Notes: generated from the letters alone by a model not told the origin. A stretch of DNA of 64,000 nucleotides from Lysobacter sp. Root916 (GCF_001429785.1 NZ_LMJF01000001.1:757734-821733); one strand, 5' to 3'. Shown: positions 31,373 through 40,350, counted from the first letter of the stretch. Translations and numbers: made by a program.

Positions 31373-31996
31373 ATGTCGCCTGCATTGCCCGTCGATCTGC
31401 CCATCGCCTTGCCGCCCGAGCTCTGGGCCGAGCTGGAAGCCGCCTACGCGACGCCGCCGCGGGCGTACCACAACTTCGATCACGTGCGCGAAGTGCTGCG
31501 CCACTACGGCGAGGTCGCGGCCGGGCCAGGCTGGCAGCAGCCGGTCGAGGTGGCGCTGGCGGTGCTGTACCACGACGCGATCTACCAGGCCGGACGGCGC
31601 GACAACGAGGCGCGTTCGGCCGAACTGGCGGCGGCGCACATCGCGCGCTATCTGCCGGAGGCGGGCATCGAGGTGCGGCGGGTGGTCGAGTTGATCGATC
31701 TCACCGCGCGTCATGGGCAGATCGATCCGAGCCAGGTCGACGAGGAGGCGGCGCTGTTCCTGGATGGCGACATGGCCATCCTGGGGGCGCCGCCGGAGGC
31801 GTTCGACGCTTACGACCGCGGTATCGCGTCGGAGTATCGCGGGCACGTGCCGGGGCCGTTGTTCCGGCTCAATCGGCGCCGTTTCCTCAAGGGGCTGCTC
31901 AAGCGCGAGCGCATCTATCTGAGCGAGTTTTACCACCAGCGTTACGACGCGGCGGCGCGCAATAATTTGCGGCGGGCGATTACGACTAAACGCTAG
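31373..31996 (+). CDS. Predicted HD-superfamily metal-dependent hydrolase
   Basis: A 207-residue HD-superfamily protein. It has YHNFDHVREVLRHY near residue 35 (first His and HD pair), VLYHDAIY near residue 65 (second HD), then the IDLTARHGQ and LFLDGDMAILG segments. The end carries FYHQRYDAAARNNL. This is the family often annotated as predicted metal-dependent HD phosphohydrolase. Expected substrates are phosphate esters, but none is known. ATG at 31373 begins the protein-like part; the frame is open from 31247 over a proline-rich non-conserved leader. It is followed by a 700-base stretch without genes. Confidence 0.88.
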   Translation: MSPALPVDLPIALPPELWAELEAAYATPPRAYHNFDHVREVLRHYGEVAAGPGWQQPVEVALAVLYHDAIYQAGRRDNEARSAELAAAHIARYLPEAGIEVRRVVELIDLTARHGQIDPSQVDEEAALFLDGDMAILGAPPEAFDAYDRGIASEYRGHVPGPLFRLNRRRFLKGLLKRERIYLSEFYHQRYDAAARNNLRRAITTKR

Positions 31997-32241
31997 CGCG
32001 CCTGGCTCAGCGCTTCATTGTCGGCCGATTTGATATTCAGTGCTTTGGCTCTGGCTCCCTCCTTTGGAAAAGGATGAAGCCGTGCGGCTTACGAATCGCA
32101 GGTTCGTGCACGGGTGAACGCCAGCAGGCTCTTGCTCCTAGCTCCCTCCTTTGTAAAAGGAGGGTTGGGGAGGATTTGCTGTCGCTCTGCTTTCGTTTTT
32201 TCTGACCGAAGGTCAAAGGCTTCCGCCTGCTGCGCATGCGG
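31997..32241. repeat. Non-coding stretch with dispersed palindromic repeats
   Basis: Two members of the CTCCTTTGGAAAAGG repeat family lie at about 32050-32075 and 32140-32180 (CCTCCTTTGTAAAAGGAGG is a perfect hairpin arm). A short conserved TGACCGAAGGTCAAAGGCTTCC block follows. I see no gene here. Confidence 0.6.
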
Positions 32242-32244
32242 GTC

Positions 32245-32272
32245 ACTTTCTCTTGCTAACCCAAGAGAAAGT
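32245..32272. repeat. Intergenic hairpin element
   Basis: ACTTTCTCTTG (32245-32255) pairs perfectly with CAAGAGAAAGT (32262-32272) around CTAACC. The flanks GGTC and AACC extend the match with one bulge. I recall the same sequence type as a common intergenic repeat in Lysobacter/Xanthomonadaceae. Confidence 0.6.
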
Positions 32273-32333
32273 AACCAAAGAGAAGGGTTAGCGTGACCAA
32301 CCCTCCCTTGCGAGTGCGGTGCGTGCGCCGGGA

Positions 32334-32367
32334 TTTTTCGAATGGACGTCCCTGTCCATTCGAAAAA
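32334..32367. repeat. Perfect 14-bp inverted repeat, terminator-like
   Basis: TTTTTCGAATGGAC (32334-32347) and GTCCATTCGAAAAA (32354-32367) flank GTCCCT. Because the arms begin and end with T and A runs, the element could end transcripts in either direction, but no gene stops close by. Confidence 0.7.
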
Positions 32368-32441
32368 CGGCGCGCGTCCTGCGCGCCGCCCTTCGGGTCT
32401 ACGGTTGGTCGTGTGAGTGCGGTGCTTTTGGACTTCAATGC

Positions 32442-32567
<126 letters not shown>

Positions 32568-32692
32568 AGTGCGCGGGCCTTCGTGAAGATGGGGCAGGTG
32601 CCGCGGGCAGGCGTGCTGCGTCGGCGTATTAATGCGCCGGCCCCGCCGGGGCCCTGCCGGCGTCCGGTCGCCGGCCCGGGTAAAATGCCCGC

Positions 32693-33433
32693 ATGTTGCT
32701 CAATATCGCCGCCTACCACTTCGTCCCCGTCGACGACGCCGATGCCCTGGCCGTGCGTCTGCGCGCGAGCGCCGAGGCCGCGGACCTGCGCGGGACGGTG
32801 CTGGTGGCGGAGGAGGGGCTGAATCTGTTCCTGGCCGGTAGCGAGGACGCAATCGGGGCGTTCCTGGCCGAGCTGCGCGCCGACCCGCGCTTCGCCGGGC
32901 TTGCGGTCAAGGCCAGTTACAGCCACGCCCAGCCGTTCGCGCGGCTCAAGGTCAAGCGCAAGCGCGAGATCGTGACCTTCCGGCGTGAGGACAGCGCGCC
33001 GCTGAGCCGGCGCGCGCCGGCGGTGACGCCCGAGCGCCTCGCCCAATGGCTGGACCAAGGCCACGACGACGCCGGCCGCCAGGTCGTGCTGCTGGACACC
33101 CGCAACCGCGAGGAGGTCGGCTACGGCAGCTTCGCCGGCGCCCTGACCCTGCCTATCGACAATTTCGTCGACCTGCCAGAAGCCCTGGCCCCGCATCGCG
33201 AGGCTTTGGCCGAGGCCACCGTGGTCAGTTTCTGCACCGGCGGCATCCGTTGCGAGAAGGCCGCGCTGTGGCTGCGCGACGACGGCATGGACAACCTGCT
33301 GCAGCTCGAGGGCGGGATCCTGGGTTACTTCGAACGCGTCGGCGGCGCCCACTACGAAGGCCGCTGCTTCGTGTTCGACGAGCGCGTCGCGCTGGACCCG
33401 GAACTGCGTCCACTGGTCGACGCCGCGGCCTGA
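32693..33433 (+). CDS. trhO: tRNA uridine(34) hydroxylase TrhO (rhodanese family)
   Basis: A 246-residue enzyme with an N-terminal acylphosphatase-like domain (NIAAYHFVPVDDADA; GTVLVAEEGLNLFLAG) and a rhodanese domain with the active-site loop CTGGIRCEKA near residue 180. This is the form found in TrhO/YceA, which with oxygen makes 5-hydroxyuridine at position 34 of tRNA. The protein is shorter than the E. coli enzyme (about 350 residues) because the C-terminal Cys-rich extension is absent. That short form is common in proteobacteria. ATG at 32693 lies at the start of the conserved strand; a ribosome site is weak. It is a single-gene unit. Confidence 0.9.
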   Translation: MLLNIAAYHFVPVDDADALAVRLRASAEAADLRGTVLVAEEGLNLFLAGSEDAIGAFLAELRADPRFAGLAVKASYSHAQPFARLKVKRKREIVTFRREDSAPLSRRAPAVTPERLAQWLDQGHDDAGRQVVLLDTRNREEVGYGSFAGALTLPIDNFVDLPEALAPHREALAEATVVSFCTGGIRCEKAALWLRDDGMDNLLQLEGGILGYFERVGGAHYEGRCFVFDERVALDPELRPLVDAAA

Positions 33434-33620
33434 AACGCAGGCCCGGGCTGCGCCATCGGCGCCCCGAAAACGGTATTGTTCGGTCCAAGGACAGGGGAAC
33501 GTTAGCCAAACCGTAAACCGGGCGGGCGATCCCATTCAGACAAATCAAGGGGTTACCTGAGGCGACGCGGCCGCTATGATCGACGGTCGTCTCTTCCAGC
33601 CCCCGTACGAAGGACCCCTG

Positions 33621-34250
33621 ATGCGTCGAATCCACCCTTTATCTGCCCATCGTTTTGCTTGGCCGCTAGGCTTGGCGCTGTGTGCGCTGGCCCTTAGCGC
33701 CTGCCAACCGCAGGCTCCGGCCAACGCCGCCGCGCCCGAATCCACCACCGCCGCGCCGCCGCCGGCCATGCCCTCGCCGGACCCGAACGCGGCCCCGGTC
33801 GAGCGCGCCGCGCCGCCGCTGATCAAGCCCGTCGCCCTGGGCGAGTTCGAACCCGGCAATCCCGTCGCCAGCGCCGCCACCGGCAAGCTCAGCATCGAGG
33901 ATGCCACCCTCAAGGGCGCCAACGGCGCCAGCTTCGGCACCGAGCGCGTCGCCCTGGTCACCGGCGGCGACGAGTACAGCGCCGGCGCCACCTATGCCGC
34001 CTCGATGCAGATCGACGCCAGCCAACCGGTCGAGCTGCGCCACGTGGTCGAACAAACCCCGCCCACCGATCAGCCCGGCAACGCCTTCTGTGGCGGCACG
34101 CCCACCGCCTATATCGCCCTGGCCAAGGTCGGCGAAGGCGAGCGCGAGGTCGTCAAGGTGCTCGCCCTGCAGGGTCAAGATTTGCCCGCGCCCGGCGCCA
34201 AGGGCGTGAGCGTGTGCGCCACCACCAGCTACCTGGTCGCCAGCCGATGA
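33621..34250 (+). CDS. Putative lipoprotein of unknown function
   Basis: A 209-residue lipoprotein. Residues 1-28 are a lipobox signal ending LALSAC, so the mature protein begins at Cys-28. A Pro/Ala-rich linker (about 30-65) is followed by a compact beta-rich domain with ATYAASMQIDA and EQTPPTD elements and two Cys (FCGGT and VCATT) likely joined by a disulfide. ATG at 33621 begins the signal; the upstream frame from 33576 is not signal-like. Its stop overlaps the start of the SGNH-type gene (ATGA), so the pair is co-translated. I do not recognise the domain. The location should be the outer membrane, facing the periplasm. Confidence 0.82.
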   Translation: MRRIHPLSAHRFAWPLGLALCALALSACQPQAPANAAAPESTTAAPPPAMPSPDPNAAPVERAAPPLIKPVALGEFEPGNPVASAATGKLSIEDATLKGANGASFGTERVALVTGGDEYSAGATYAASMQIDASQPVELRHVVEQTPPTDQPGNAFCGGTPTAYIALAKVGEGEREVVKVLALQGQDLPAPGAKGVSVCATTSYLVASR

Positions 34251-35107
34251 CATCCACGCCGCGTACGACTCCGCAACGCCTGCTGGGCCTGGCCTGGTCG
34301 GGCCCGCTCGCCCTGATCCTGTGTTGCGCGAACGCCTACGCGGCGCCGATGCCCATGCAGCCGCCGACCCTGCGCGTGGCCGGCGACAGCGCGATGGCCA
34401 ACCGCCGTCCCGAACAGCGCCCGGCCACCGGCTGGGGCGAGTCCTTGCCGATGCTGCTGCGCGGCGACGTGGTGCAGTACGAGAACCGCGCCGCCGACGG
34501 CCGCAGCAGTCGCCGTTATCTGGAAGAAGGGCTGTGGTCGAAGCTGATGACCGCGACCAAGTCCGGCGACGTGGTGTTCATCGCTTTCGGCCAGGACGAC
34601 GCCTCCAAGCGGCCGGAGCGCTACACTGCGCCGGAAGCGTTCCGCGCCAATCTCGAGCGCTTCGTCGACGAAGCGCGCATGCGCGGCGCCACCCCGGTGC
34701 TGCTGACCCAGGTCGCGCAGCCGGACTTCCGCTCCGGCGGCCTGCGTACCGACAACACGCCGTATGCCGACGTCGTGCGCGCGATCGCGGTGCAGCGCCA
34801 GGTTCCGCTGATGGACATGCAGCGCGCCAGCGAAGCGCTGCTGCGCGAGGCCGGGTCGGAGGGCGCCAAGACGCTGTTCGTGTACGACAGCGAATACGAG
34901 CTGGTGTACGCCAACCGCAACACCCGCTACGTGCTGCCGGTCGACGATGAGGCTTCGCCGACGGCCTGCGGCGCGGCCAGGATTGCCCAGCGCGCGGCCA
35001 TGCTGATGCGTGCCGGCGGCCTGGAAGCCTGGTTGGAGGACGCGCCCACCATCGAGCAGCGCGTGAACCAGGTCTGCAATGCCCAGCGCGATGCCTTGAA
35101 GCGCTGA
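34247..35107 (+). CDS. Exported SGNH-fold protein, rhamnogalacturonan-acetylesterase-like, catalytic His apparently missing
   Basis: A 286-residue protein with an N-terminal signal (about residues 1-32). An SGNH hydrolase fold follows: block I VAGDSAMAN (Ser in GDS), GWGESL, then block II/III ENRAADGRSSRRYLEEGLW and VVFIAFGQDD. Block V, where RGAE-type enzymes read D-x-x-H-T-N-x-x-G-A, here reads DDEASPTACGAARIA, so the His is not at its place. The block III Asn is Asp. The Ser is intact. It may be a dead enzyme that binds acetylated sugar, or may use another base. It overlaps the lipoprotein gene at 33621 by four bases, and the two could form a complex (inference). Confidence 0.82.
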   Translation: MTSTPRTTPQRLLGLAWSGPLALILCCANAYAAPMPMQPPTLRVAGDSAMANRRPEQRPATGWGESLPMLLRGDVVQYENRAADGRSSRRYLEEGLWSKLMTATKSGDVVFIAFGQDDASKRPERYTAPEAFRANLERFVDEARMRGATPVLLTQVAQPDFRSGGLRTDNTPYADVVRAIAVQRQVPLMDMQRASEALLREAGSEGAKTLFVYDSEYELVYANRNTRYVLPVDDEASPTACGAARIAQRAAMLMRAGGLEAWLEDAPTIEQRVNQVCNAQRDALKR

Positions 35108-35147
35108 GGCGGCGCGCGCCGCGGCGCGCGATTTTCCGAGGTCCCGC

Positions 35148-35175
35148 AAACGGCCGCCTGCGCGGCCGTTTTGTT
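35148..35175 (+). terminator. Rho-independent terminator after the SGNH-type gene
   Basis: AAACGGCCGC (35148-35157) and GCGGCCGTTT (35162-35171) form a ten-base perfect stem with a CTGC loop, followed by TGTTG. Confidence 0.8.
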
Positions 35176-35246
35176 GAGTTGTCGAGGCAAATCCCGCCGC
35201 TTCGACCTTCTGTCCCCCAGGCAGATGCGCTATCAGGCCTTATTGG

Positions 35247-35313
35247 GGCAGAAGCGGCGCAAGCCGCGACCGCGTCGTGGCCGCAGTGGCGTGGTCGCGG
35301 CTTGCGCCGCTGC
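35247..35313. repeat. Inverted dispersed repeat (GCGGCGCAAGCCGCGACC family)
   Basis: AAGCGGCGCAAGCCGCGACC and its near-inverse GGTCGCGGCTTGCGCCGCT face each other across a short spacer. This family also occurs near 21460, 46379-46605, 49376-49485 and 58142-58520. Confidence 0.7.
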
Positions 35314-35343
35314 TAGCCGAAGCGGTGCCGCGTTCGCGGTCGC

Positions 35344-36588
35344 TCACCGGCCGCGCAAATACGCCACCGCCGCGCGTCCCGCGATCAAGCCGCTGGCGTA
35401 GCAGGCGGTCAGCAGATAGCCGCCGGTCGGGGCTTCCCAATCCAGCATTTCGCCTGCGCAGTAAGTGCCGGGCAGGGCGCGCAGCTGCAGTTGCGCGTCC
35501 ATCGCCTCCAGGCGCACGCCGCCGGCACTGCTGATGGCCTCGGCGATCGGGCGCGCGCGCAGCAGGCGCAAAGGCAGGCGCTTGATCGCCTCCGCGATGC
35601 GCGCGGGATCCTGCTTGGCCTGCGCATCCAGCACCTCGTGCAACAGCGCCGCCTTGACGCCGCTGAGGCCGGTCTGGCGGCGCAGGTGCTCGCTGAAGCT
35701 GCGGCCCGCGCGCGGGCGCGCGAGCTCGGATTGCAGACGTTCGCGTTCGCGGCCGGGCGCGAGATCCAGCCACAGCGACGCCGTGCCCTCGCGCGCGATG
35801 GTCTCGCGCAGCTCGGCCGACAGCGCGTAAATCAGGCTGCCCTCGATCCCGTGCGCGGTCGCCACGCACTCGCCCTGCAGCGCGTGTTCGCGGCCGTCGG
35901 CATCGCGCCAGTGCGCGATCACCGGCTTCAGCGGCGCGCCGGCGTGACGCTGGGCGAAATGCTCGCTCCAGGCGATGTCGAAACCGCAGTTCGACGGCTG
36001 CAACGGCGCCACCTCGACGCCGCGCTGCGCCAGCCACGGCGCCCAGGCGCCGTCGGAGCCCAACTCGGGCCAGCTGCCGCCGCCCAGCGCGAGCACGCAG
36101 GCGCGCGCCTGTACGCGCCGTTCGCCGTCGGGCGTGGCCAAGCGCAGCGCGCCGTCCTCGCTCCAGCCCAGCCAACGGTGCTGGACATGGAAGCGCACGC
36201 CGTCCTCGCGCAGGCGCCGCACCCAGCCGCGCAACAGCGGCGCGGCCTTGCGATCGACCGGGAACACGCGGTCGGAGCTGCCCACATAGGTCTCCACGCC
36301 ATGCCCGCGCGCCCAGGCGCGCAAGTCCTGGGCGTCGAACTCGTCCAGCCAGCGCGCGATCTGCGGCGCGCGTTCGCGGTAGCGCGCGTCGAAGCCCGGG
36401 CGCGGCTCGGCATGGGTGAGATTGAGCCCGCCCTTGCCGGCGATCAGGAACTTGCGCCCGACCGAACCCTTGCCCTCGTAGAGATCGACCTCGACCCCGG
36501 CCGCGCGCGCGACCTCGGCCGCCATCAGGCCGGCGGGACCGCCGCCGACGATGGCCAGGCCGGGCAACAGGGTGGGGGCATCGCTCAT
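35344..36588 (-). CDS. TIGR03862-type FAD flavoprotein (HI0933 superfamily)
   Basis: A 414-residue FAD protein. The Rossmann motif is GLAIVGGGPAGLMAAEVARAAG, and the second FAD-binding region is VGRKFLIAGKGGLNLTHAE. The C-terminal FAD contact region is GTYCAGEMLDWEAPTGGYLL. These proteins are related to the BaiN/HI0933 family; no reaction has been proved for this branch. A second HI0933-superfamily member lies at 46644, only about 40% similar by eye, with the Gly-Gly-Gly-Arg-Cys-Asn motif that this one replaces by Gly-Lys-Gly-Gly-Leu-Asn. No signal peptide. The gene is single and convergent with the terminator at 35148. Confidence 0.9.
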   Translation of the reverse strand: MSDAPTLLPGLAIVGGGPAGLMAAEVARAAGVEVDLYEGKGSVGRKFLIAGKGGLNLTHAEPRPGFDARYRERAPQIARWLDEFDAQDLRAWARGHGVETYVGSSDRVFPVDRKAAPLLRGWVRRLREDGVRFHVQHRWLGWSEDGALRLATPDGERRVQARACVLALGGGSWPELGSDGAWAPWLAQRGVEVAPLQPSNCGFDIAWSEHFAQRHAGAPLKPVIAHWRDADGREHALQGECVATAHGIEGSLIYALSAELRETIAREGTASLWLDLAPGRERERLQSELARPRAGRSFSEHLRRQTGLSGVKAALLHEVLDAQAKQDPARIAEAIKRLPLRLLRARPIAEAISSAGGVRLEAMDAQLQLRALPGTYCAGEMLDWEAPTGGYLLTACYASGLIAGRAAVAYLRGR

Positions 36589-36738
36589 CGGTTCGCGGCC
36601 GGCGCCGTCGTGTACGGCGCGCCATTATGAGGCCGCGCTCGCGCTGCGAGGCCGGGCGCCCATGACCATCGTGCCGGGTCGCGGCGGCCGGCTTCGGGTA
36701 TCGTCGGGCGTCACCCCTGATCGGCGGAGTTGCGAACG

Positions 36739-38358
36739 ATGCGATCCACGTCCCTGGCCACGCGCGGCGCCGGCCTCTTGTTCGGCGCGCTGCTGGCCTG
36801 CCAGGCCCTGGCCGCGCCGCCCGCGCCGGAACTGCCGGCGCAACTGCAGGACTTCGATGCCTACGTCGAAGGCGTGCGCCAGCGTTTCGACGTGCCGGGT
36901 ATCGCGGTCGCGATCGTCAAGGACGGCCAGATCGTGCTCGAGCGCGGCTACGGTCTGCGCCAGCTCGACCGTCCCGAGAAGGTCGACGCGCGCACCCTGT
37001 TCGCGATCGCCTCCAACACCAAGGCCTTTACCTCGGCCTCGCTGTCGATCCTGGCCGACGAGGGCAAGCTCAGCCTGGACGACCGCGTGATCGACCACCT
37101 GCCGTGGTTCCGCATGGCCGACCCCTACGTCACCCGCGAGATGCGCGTACGCGACCTGCTGGCGCACCGCAGCGGCCTGGGCCTGGGCGCGGGCGATCTG
37201 CTGTATTGGCCCGGCACCGACTACAGCACCCTGGAAGTCGCCCAGCGTTTGCGCGATGTCCCGCTCAGCGGCAGCTTCCGCGGCCAGTACGCTTACGACA
37301 ACATCCTTTACGGCGTCGCCCAACTGGTGATCGAGCAGGCCAGCGGGCAAAGCTACGAGCGTTTCCTGCGAACGCGCATCCTCGAGCCCCTGGGCATGCG
37401 CGACACCCGCTACAACAGCGACGCGCTCAAGCCCGGCGACAACGTCGCTACCGGCTACGCCAAGGCCGACTTCAAGGACCTGCAACCGGCGCCGCGCATG
37501 GCCTGGGGCAACGTCTCCGGCGCCGGCGGCCTGTACTCCAGCGTGCACGACATGAGCCAGTGGCTGCGCATGCAGCTGGACGGCGGCGCGTACACCGACG
37601 CCGGCGGCAAACCGCAGCGCTTGTTCAGCGCGCAGCGCCAGAAAGCGATGTGGTCCATCGTCACGCCGATGCCGATCAGCGAGCCCTCGGTGCCGGCGCT
37701 GGCGCCGGTGCGTCCCAACTTCCTCGGCTACGGCGAAGGCTGGCAGCTGTCGGACTACCGCGGCCGCAAGCTGGTCTGGCACACCGGCGGCTGGCCGGGC
37801 ATGGTCTCGCGCGTGACTCTGGTGCCGGAGCACAAGCTGGGCATCGTGGTGCTGACCAGCGCCGAGCTGTCGGGCGCGTTCCAGGCGGTGACCCTGCGCG
37901 CGCTCGATGCCTATCTCGACGGCCCGCGCACCGACTGGACCGCGGCTTACGGCGCGGCGCTGGACAAGTCGCTGGCCAAATCCGACGACGATTGGAAGCA
38001 GCACCAGGCCGCGCGCGCGCCCAACACCCAGCCCTCGCTGGCGCTGGCCAAGTACGCCGCGACCTATCGCGACCCCTGGTACGGCGACGTGGTGATCGAG
38101 CAGCAGGGCGGCAAGCTGCGCATGCGCTTCGCGCGCAGTGAGGCCCTGGTCGGCGAGCTGCAGCACTGGCAGCACGACAGCTTCATCGTGCGCTGGGACC
38201 AGCGCTGGCTCAACGCCGACGCCTTCGTCGATTTCTCGCTGAGCGCCGACGGCGCGGTGCGCGAAGTGCGGATGGAATCGGTGTCGCCCAATACCGATTT
38301 CAGTTTCGATTTCCACGATCTGCGCCTGACGCCGGTGCCGGCCAAGGGCGGCGGTTGA
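36739..38358 (+). CDS. Secreted serine hydrolase, class C beta-lactamase fold with C-terminal domain
   Basis: A 539-residue periplasmic or outer hydrolase. A signal peptide covers residues 1-27. The penicillin-binding fold (about 38-390) contains SNTK (the nucleophile Ser and Lys of S-x-x-K, in IASNTKAFTSASL), YDN (the Y-x-N motif, in YAYDNILYGVAQ) and HTGGWPG (K/H-T-G equivalent). A C-terminal beta-domain of about 130 residues (DUF3471 type, YAATYRDPWYGDVVIEQ) follows. Possible roles are cell-wall peptide, ester or beta-lactam hydrolysis. GGAG at 36726-36729 gives nine bases to the ATG at 36739; a TTG at 36730 is less likely. The gene is divergent from the flavoprotein gene at 35344. Confidence 0.92.
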   Translation: MRSTSLATRGAGLLFGALLACQALAAPPAPELPAQLQDFDAYVEGVRQRFDVPGIAVAIVKDGQIVLERGYGLRQLDRPEKVDARTLFAIASNTKAFTSASLSILADEGKLSLDDRVIDHLPWFRMADPYVTREMRVRDLLAHRSGLGLGAGDLLYWPGTDYSTLEVAQRLRDVPLSGSFRGQYAYDNILYGVAQLVIEQASGQSYERFLRTRILEPLGMRDTRYNSDALKPGDNVATGYAKADFKDLQPAPRMAWGNVSGAGGLYSSVHDMSQWLRMQLDGGAYTDAGGKPQRLFSAQRQKAMWSIVTPMPISEPSVPALAPVRPNFLGYGEGWQLSDYRGRKLVWHTGGWPGMVSRVTLVPEHKLGIVVLTSAELSGAFQAVTLRALDAYLDGPRTDWTAAYGAALDKSLAKSDDDWKQHQAARAPNTQPSLALAKYAATYRDPWYGDVVIEQQGGKLRMRFARSEALVGELQHWQHDSFIVRWDQRWLNADAFVDFSLSADGAVREVRMESVSPNTDFSFDFHDLRLTPVPAKGGG

Positions 38359-38427
38359 GCGCCGGCTGCTAAGCTCGAAGCCACAAGCGCGGCGCCGCTG
38401 CCGGCGCCCGCACCGAAGGAGCGAACG

Positions 38428-38580
38428 ATGAGTTGGATGGCCATAGGAATCGTGATCGTCGCGGGCTATCTCGCGTTCAAGGCGGTCAAGCTGGTGTTCA
38501 AGCTGTTGCTGTGGGCCGTGGTGCTGGGCGGCCTGTACTGGCTGGCCGCGCCGGCGCTGGGCTGGCCCTTGCCGTTCTGA
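38428..38580 (+). CDS. Small membrane protein, 50 residues
   Basis: A 50-residue protein made of two hydrophobic segments (about residues 4-20, IGIVIVAGYLAFKAVKL, and 26-41, LLWAVVLGGLYWLAAP). GAAGGAG at 38415-38421 is well placed ahead of the ATG at 38428, which supports translation. It sits between the serine hydrolase and the threonine-synthase-like gene. No family was recognised. Confidence 0.65.
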   Translation: MSWMAIGIVIVAGYLAFKAVKLVFKLLLWAVVLGGLYWLAAPALGWPLPF

Positions 38581-38596
38581 GCCGGAGCCGCGTCGC

Positions 38597-39862
38597 ATGT
38601 CCTATGTGAGGTGTCTGCGCGGTCTGGGTTCGGGCATTGAGTACTCCGCCGACACGGCGATGAATCTCGATCCGGTCGACGGCCGCCCGGTGGAGATGTT
38701 GCTCGACCTGGAGCGCCTGGCCGCGCAGCGACCGAACGCGGCCTGGTACGACCCGCGCCGCCGCGACCTCTGGCGCTTCGGCGCGCTGATGGCGCTGGAC
38801 GCGTCCGATCCCGAGGACGCGCGCCATATCGTCGCGCTGGGCGAGGGGCACACGCCCTTGCTCGACTACTCGGCGCATCCGCTCGCGCGCGCGGCCGGTA
38901 TCTCGCTGTGGTTGAAGGACGAAGGCCGCGCGCACCCCGGCTACGGCGCCAATCCGACCCAGAGCTTCAAGGACCGCGGCATGGCCATGGTGGTCGCGCA
39001 GGCGCGCCGCCTGGGCCTGCTCAAGCTGGCGGTGCCGACCCAGGGCAATGCCGGCGATTCGCTGCTGCGCTATGCGCTGGCCGGCGGGCTGTCGGTGGCG
39101 ATCGCGATGCCGCCGGATACGCCGATGCCGATCCTGGGCAATGTCGCCGCGGCCGCGCAGCGCGACCCCGAGCGCGTGCGCCTGGAACTGGTCGGCCCGA
39201 CCATCCGCGAGGCCGGCGCGCTGCTGAAGGAGCGCTACCTGCCGCAAGGCTATTTTTCGGTGGCCACGTTCCAGGAGCCAGGCTGGCGCATCGAAGGCAA
39301 GAAATCCCTGGGCCTGGAACTGGCCGAACCCGCGCCCGGATCGACGCGCTGGTCGCTGCCCGATGCGGTGATCTATCCCACCGGCGGCGGCACCGGCGTG
39401 CTCGGCATGTGGAAGGCCTGGGACGAGCTGCAGGCGCTGGGCCTGATCGACGCGCGCCGTCCGCGCATGCTGTGCGTGCAAAGCGCGGCCACGCCGCCGC
39501 TGGTGCGCGCCTTCGATAGCGGCGCGGCCGACACTCAAGCGGTCGCGGCGGGCCAGACCCTGGCGTTCGGGCTCAACGTGCCCGGCGGCGTCGGCCACTT
39601 CCGCGTTCTGGAAATTCTGCGCGCCAGCGGCGGCGCCGCGGTCGCGGTGGAGGAGCGCGACAGCATGGCCGAGTTCGCGCGCCTGTGGCGCGAGCCGGTC
39701 GGCGGCGGCGCGCCGGCCTGGATCGCGCCGGAAGGCGCGGCCTGTCTGGCCGCGTTGCCACAGCTGATCGAACGTGGCCTGATCGCGCGCGGCCAGCGCG
39801 TGGTCGCGGTCAATACCGGTTCGGCGGAGAAGTACCTGCCGGACCTGCGTCATCTGATCTGA
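38597..39862 (+). CDS. Threonine synthase-like PLP enzyme
   Basis: A 421-residue fold-type II PLP enzyme. The lysine that binds PLP is in NPTQSFKDRG (about residue 125), the phosphate loop is PTQGNAGDSLLRYA, and the Gly-rich PTGGGTGVLGMWKA segment lies near residue 265. The N terminus (MSYVRCLRGLGSGIEYSAD) resembles the truncated zinc-ribbon start of thrC homologues. True threonine synthase makes threonine from O-phosphohomoserine. It has no companion homoserine kinase or dehydrogenase gene here, so a housekeeping role is uncertain. A GGAG site is ahead of the ATG at 38597. The distinctive C-terminal WLI-type segment of thrC proteins is not obvious. Confidence 0.85.
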   Translation: MSYVRCLRGLGSGIEYSADTAMNLDPVDGRPVEMLLDLERLAAQRPNAAWYDPRRRDLWRFGALMALDASDPEDARHIVALGEGHTPLLDYSAHPLARAAGISLWLKDEGRAHPGYGANPTQSFKDRGMAMVVAQARRLGLLKLAVPTQGNAGDSLLRYALAGGLSVAIAMPPDTPMPILGNVAAAAQRDPERVRLELVGPTIREAGALLKERYLPQGYFSVATFQEPGWRIEGKKSLGLELAEPAPGSTRWSLPDAVIYPTGGGTGVLGMWKAWDELQALGLIDARRPRMLCVQSAATPPLVRAFDSGAADTQAVAAGQTLAFGLNVPGGVGHFRVLEILRASGGAAVAVEERDSMAEFARLWREPVGGGAPAWIAPEGAACLAALPQLIERGLIARGQRVVAVNTGSAEKYLPDLRHLI

Positions 39863-39884
39863 CCTCAAGCCCGCAGGAGCGGAC

Positions 39885-40343
39885 ATGGACACCGACAACC
39901 ACGAGTGGTGGCAGGACACCCAGGACATCGAGCGCTGCGTGCGCGCGGTTTACGCTTGCATCTCCGGTCCGGCCGGCGCCCCGCGCGACTGGGCGCGCTT
40001 TCGCTATCTGCAGCACCCGAACGCGCGCAGCCTGCGCACCGTGGTCGAGGCCGACGGCAGTACCCACGCGATGGTGTTCGACGTCGACAGCTACATCGCC
40101 AACGTCGAGGCCTTCTTCGCCCAGAACGACTTCTTCGAAGTCGAGATCGACCGCCGCGTGCAGCGCTTCGGCCAGGTCGCGCACGTGTGGAGCCTGTACG
40201 AGGCGCGCCCGACCGCGGACTCGCCGGTGCTGCTCAAGCGCGGCGCCAACAGCGTGCAGCTCTGCCACGAACACGGGCGCTGGTGGGTGTTCAGCACGAT
40301 CTGGGACAACGAGCGCGAGGGGCTTAAGTTCGATCTTTGGTGA
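39885..40343 (+). CDS. NTF2-like (SnoaL-type) protein
   Basis: A 152-residue protein with an NTF2-like look. A first helix (DIERCVRAVYACIS) leads to a Trp-Ala-Arg-Phe segment, and the closing strands are VAHVWSLYEARPTA and GRWWVFSTIWDNE. These enclose a hydrophobic cavity in relatives; some are isomerases, many have no known ligand. No signal sequence. It follows the PLP enzyme after 22 bases and may be co-transcribed. The family call is by pattern and is moderate. Confidence 0.7.
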   Translation: MDTDNHEWWQDTQDIERCVRAVYACISGPAGAPRDWARFRYLQHPNARSLRTVVEADGSTHAMVFDVDSYIANVEAFFAQNDFFEVEIDRRVQRFGQVAHVWSLYEARPTADSPVLLKRGANSVQLCHEHGRWWVFSTIWDNEREGLKFDLW

Positions 40344-40350
40344 GGGCGAA

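Noticed and set aside
38597-39862. Reading the PLP enzyme as a cysteine synthase or cystathionine enzyme
   Set aside because: The NPTQSFKDRG active site and the Gly-rich loop are of threonine synthase type. The housekeeping role is still uncertain because the neighbouring pathway genes are absent.
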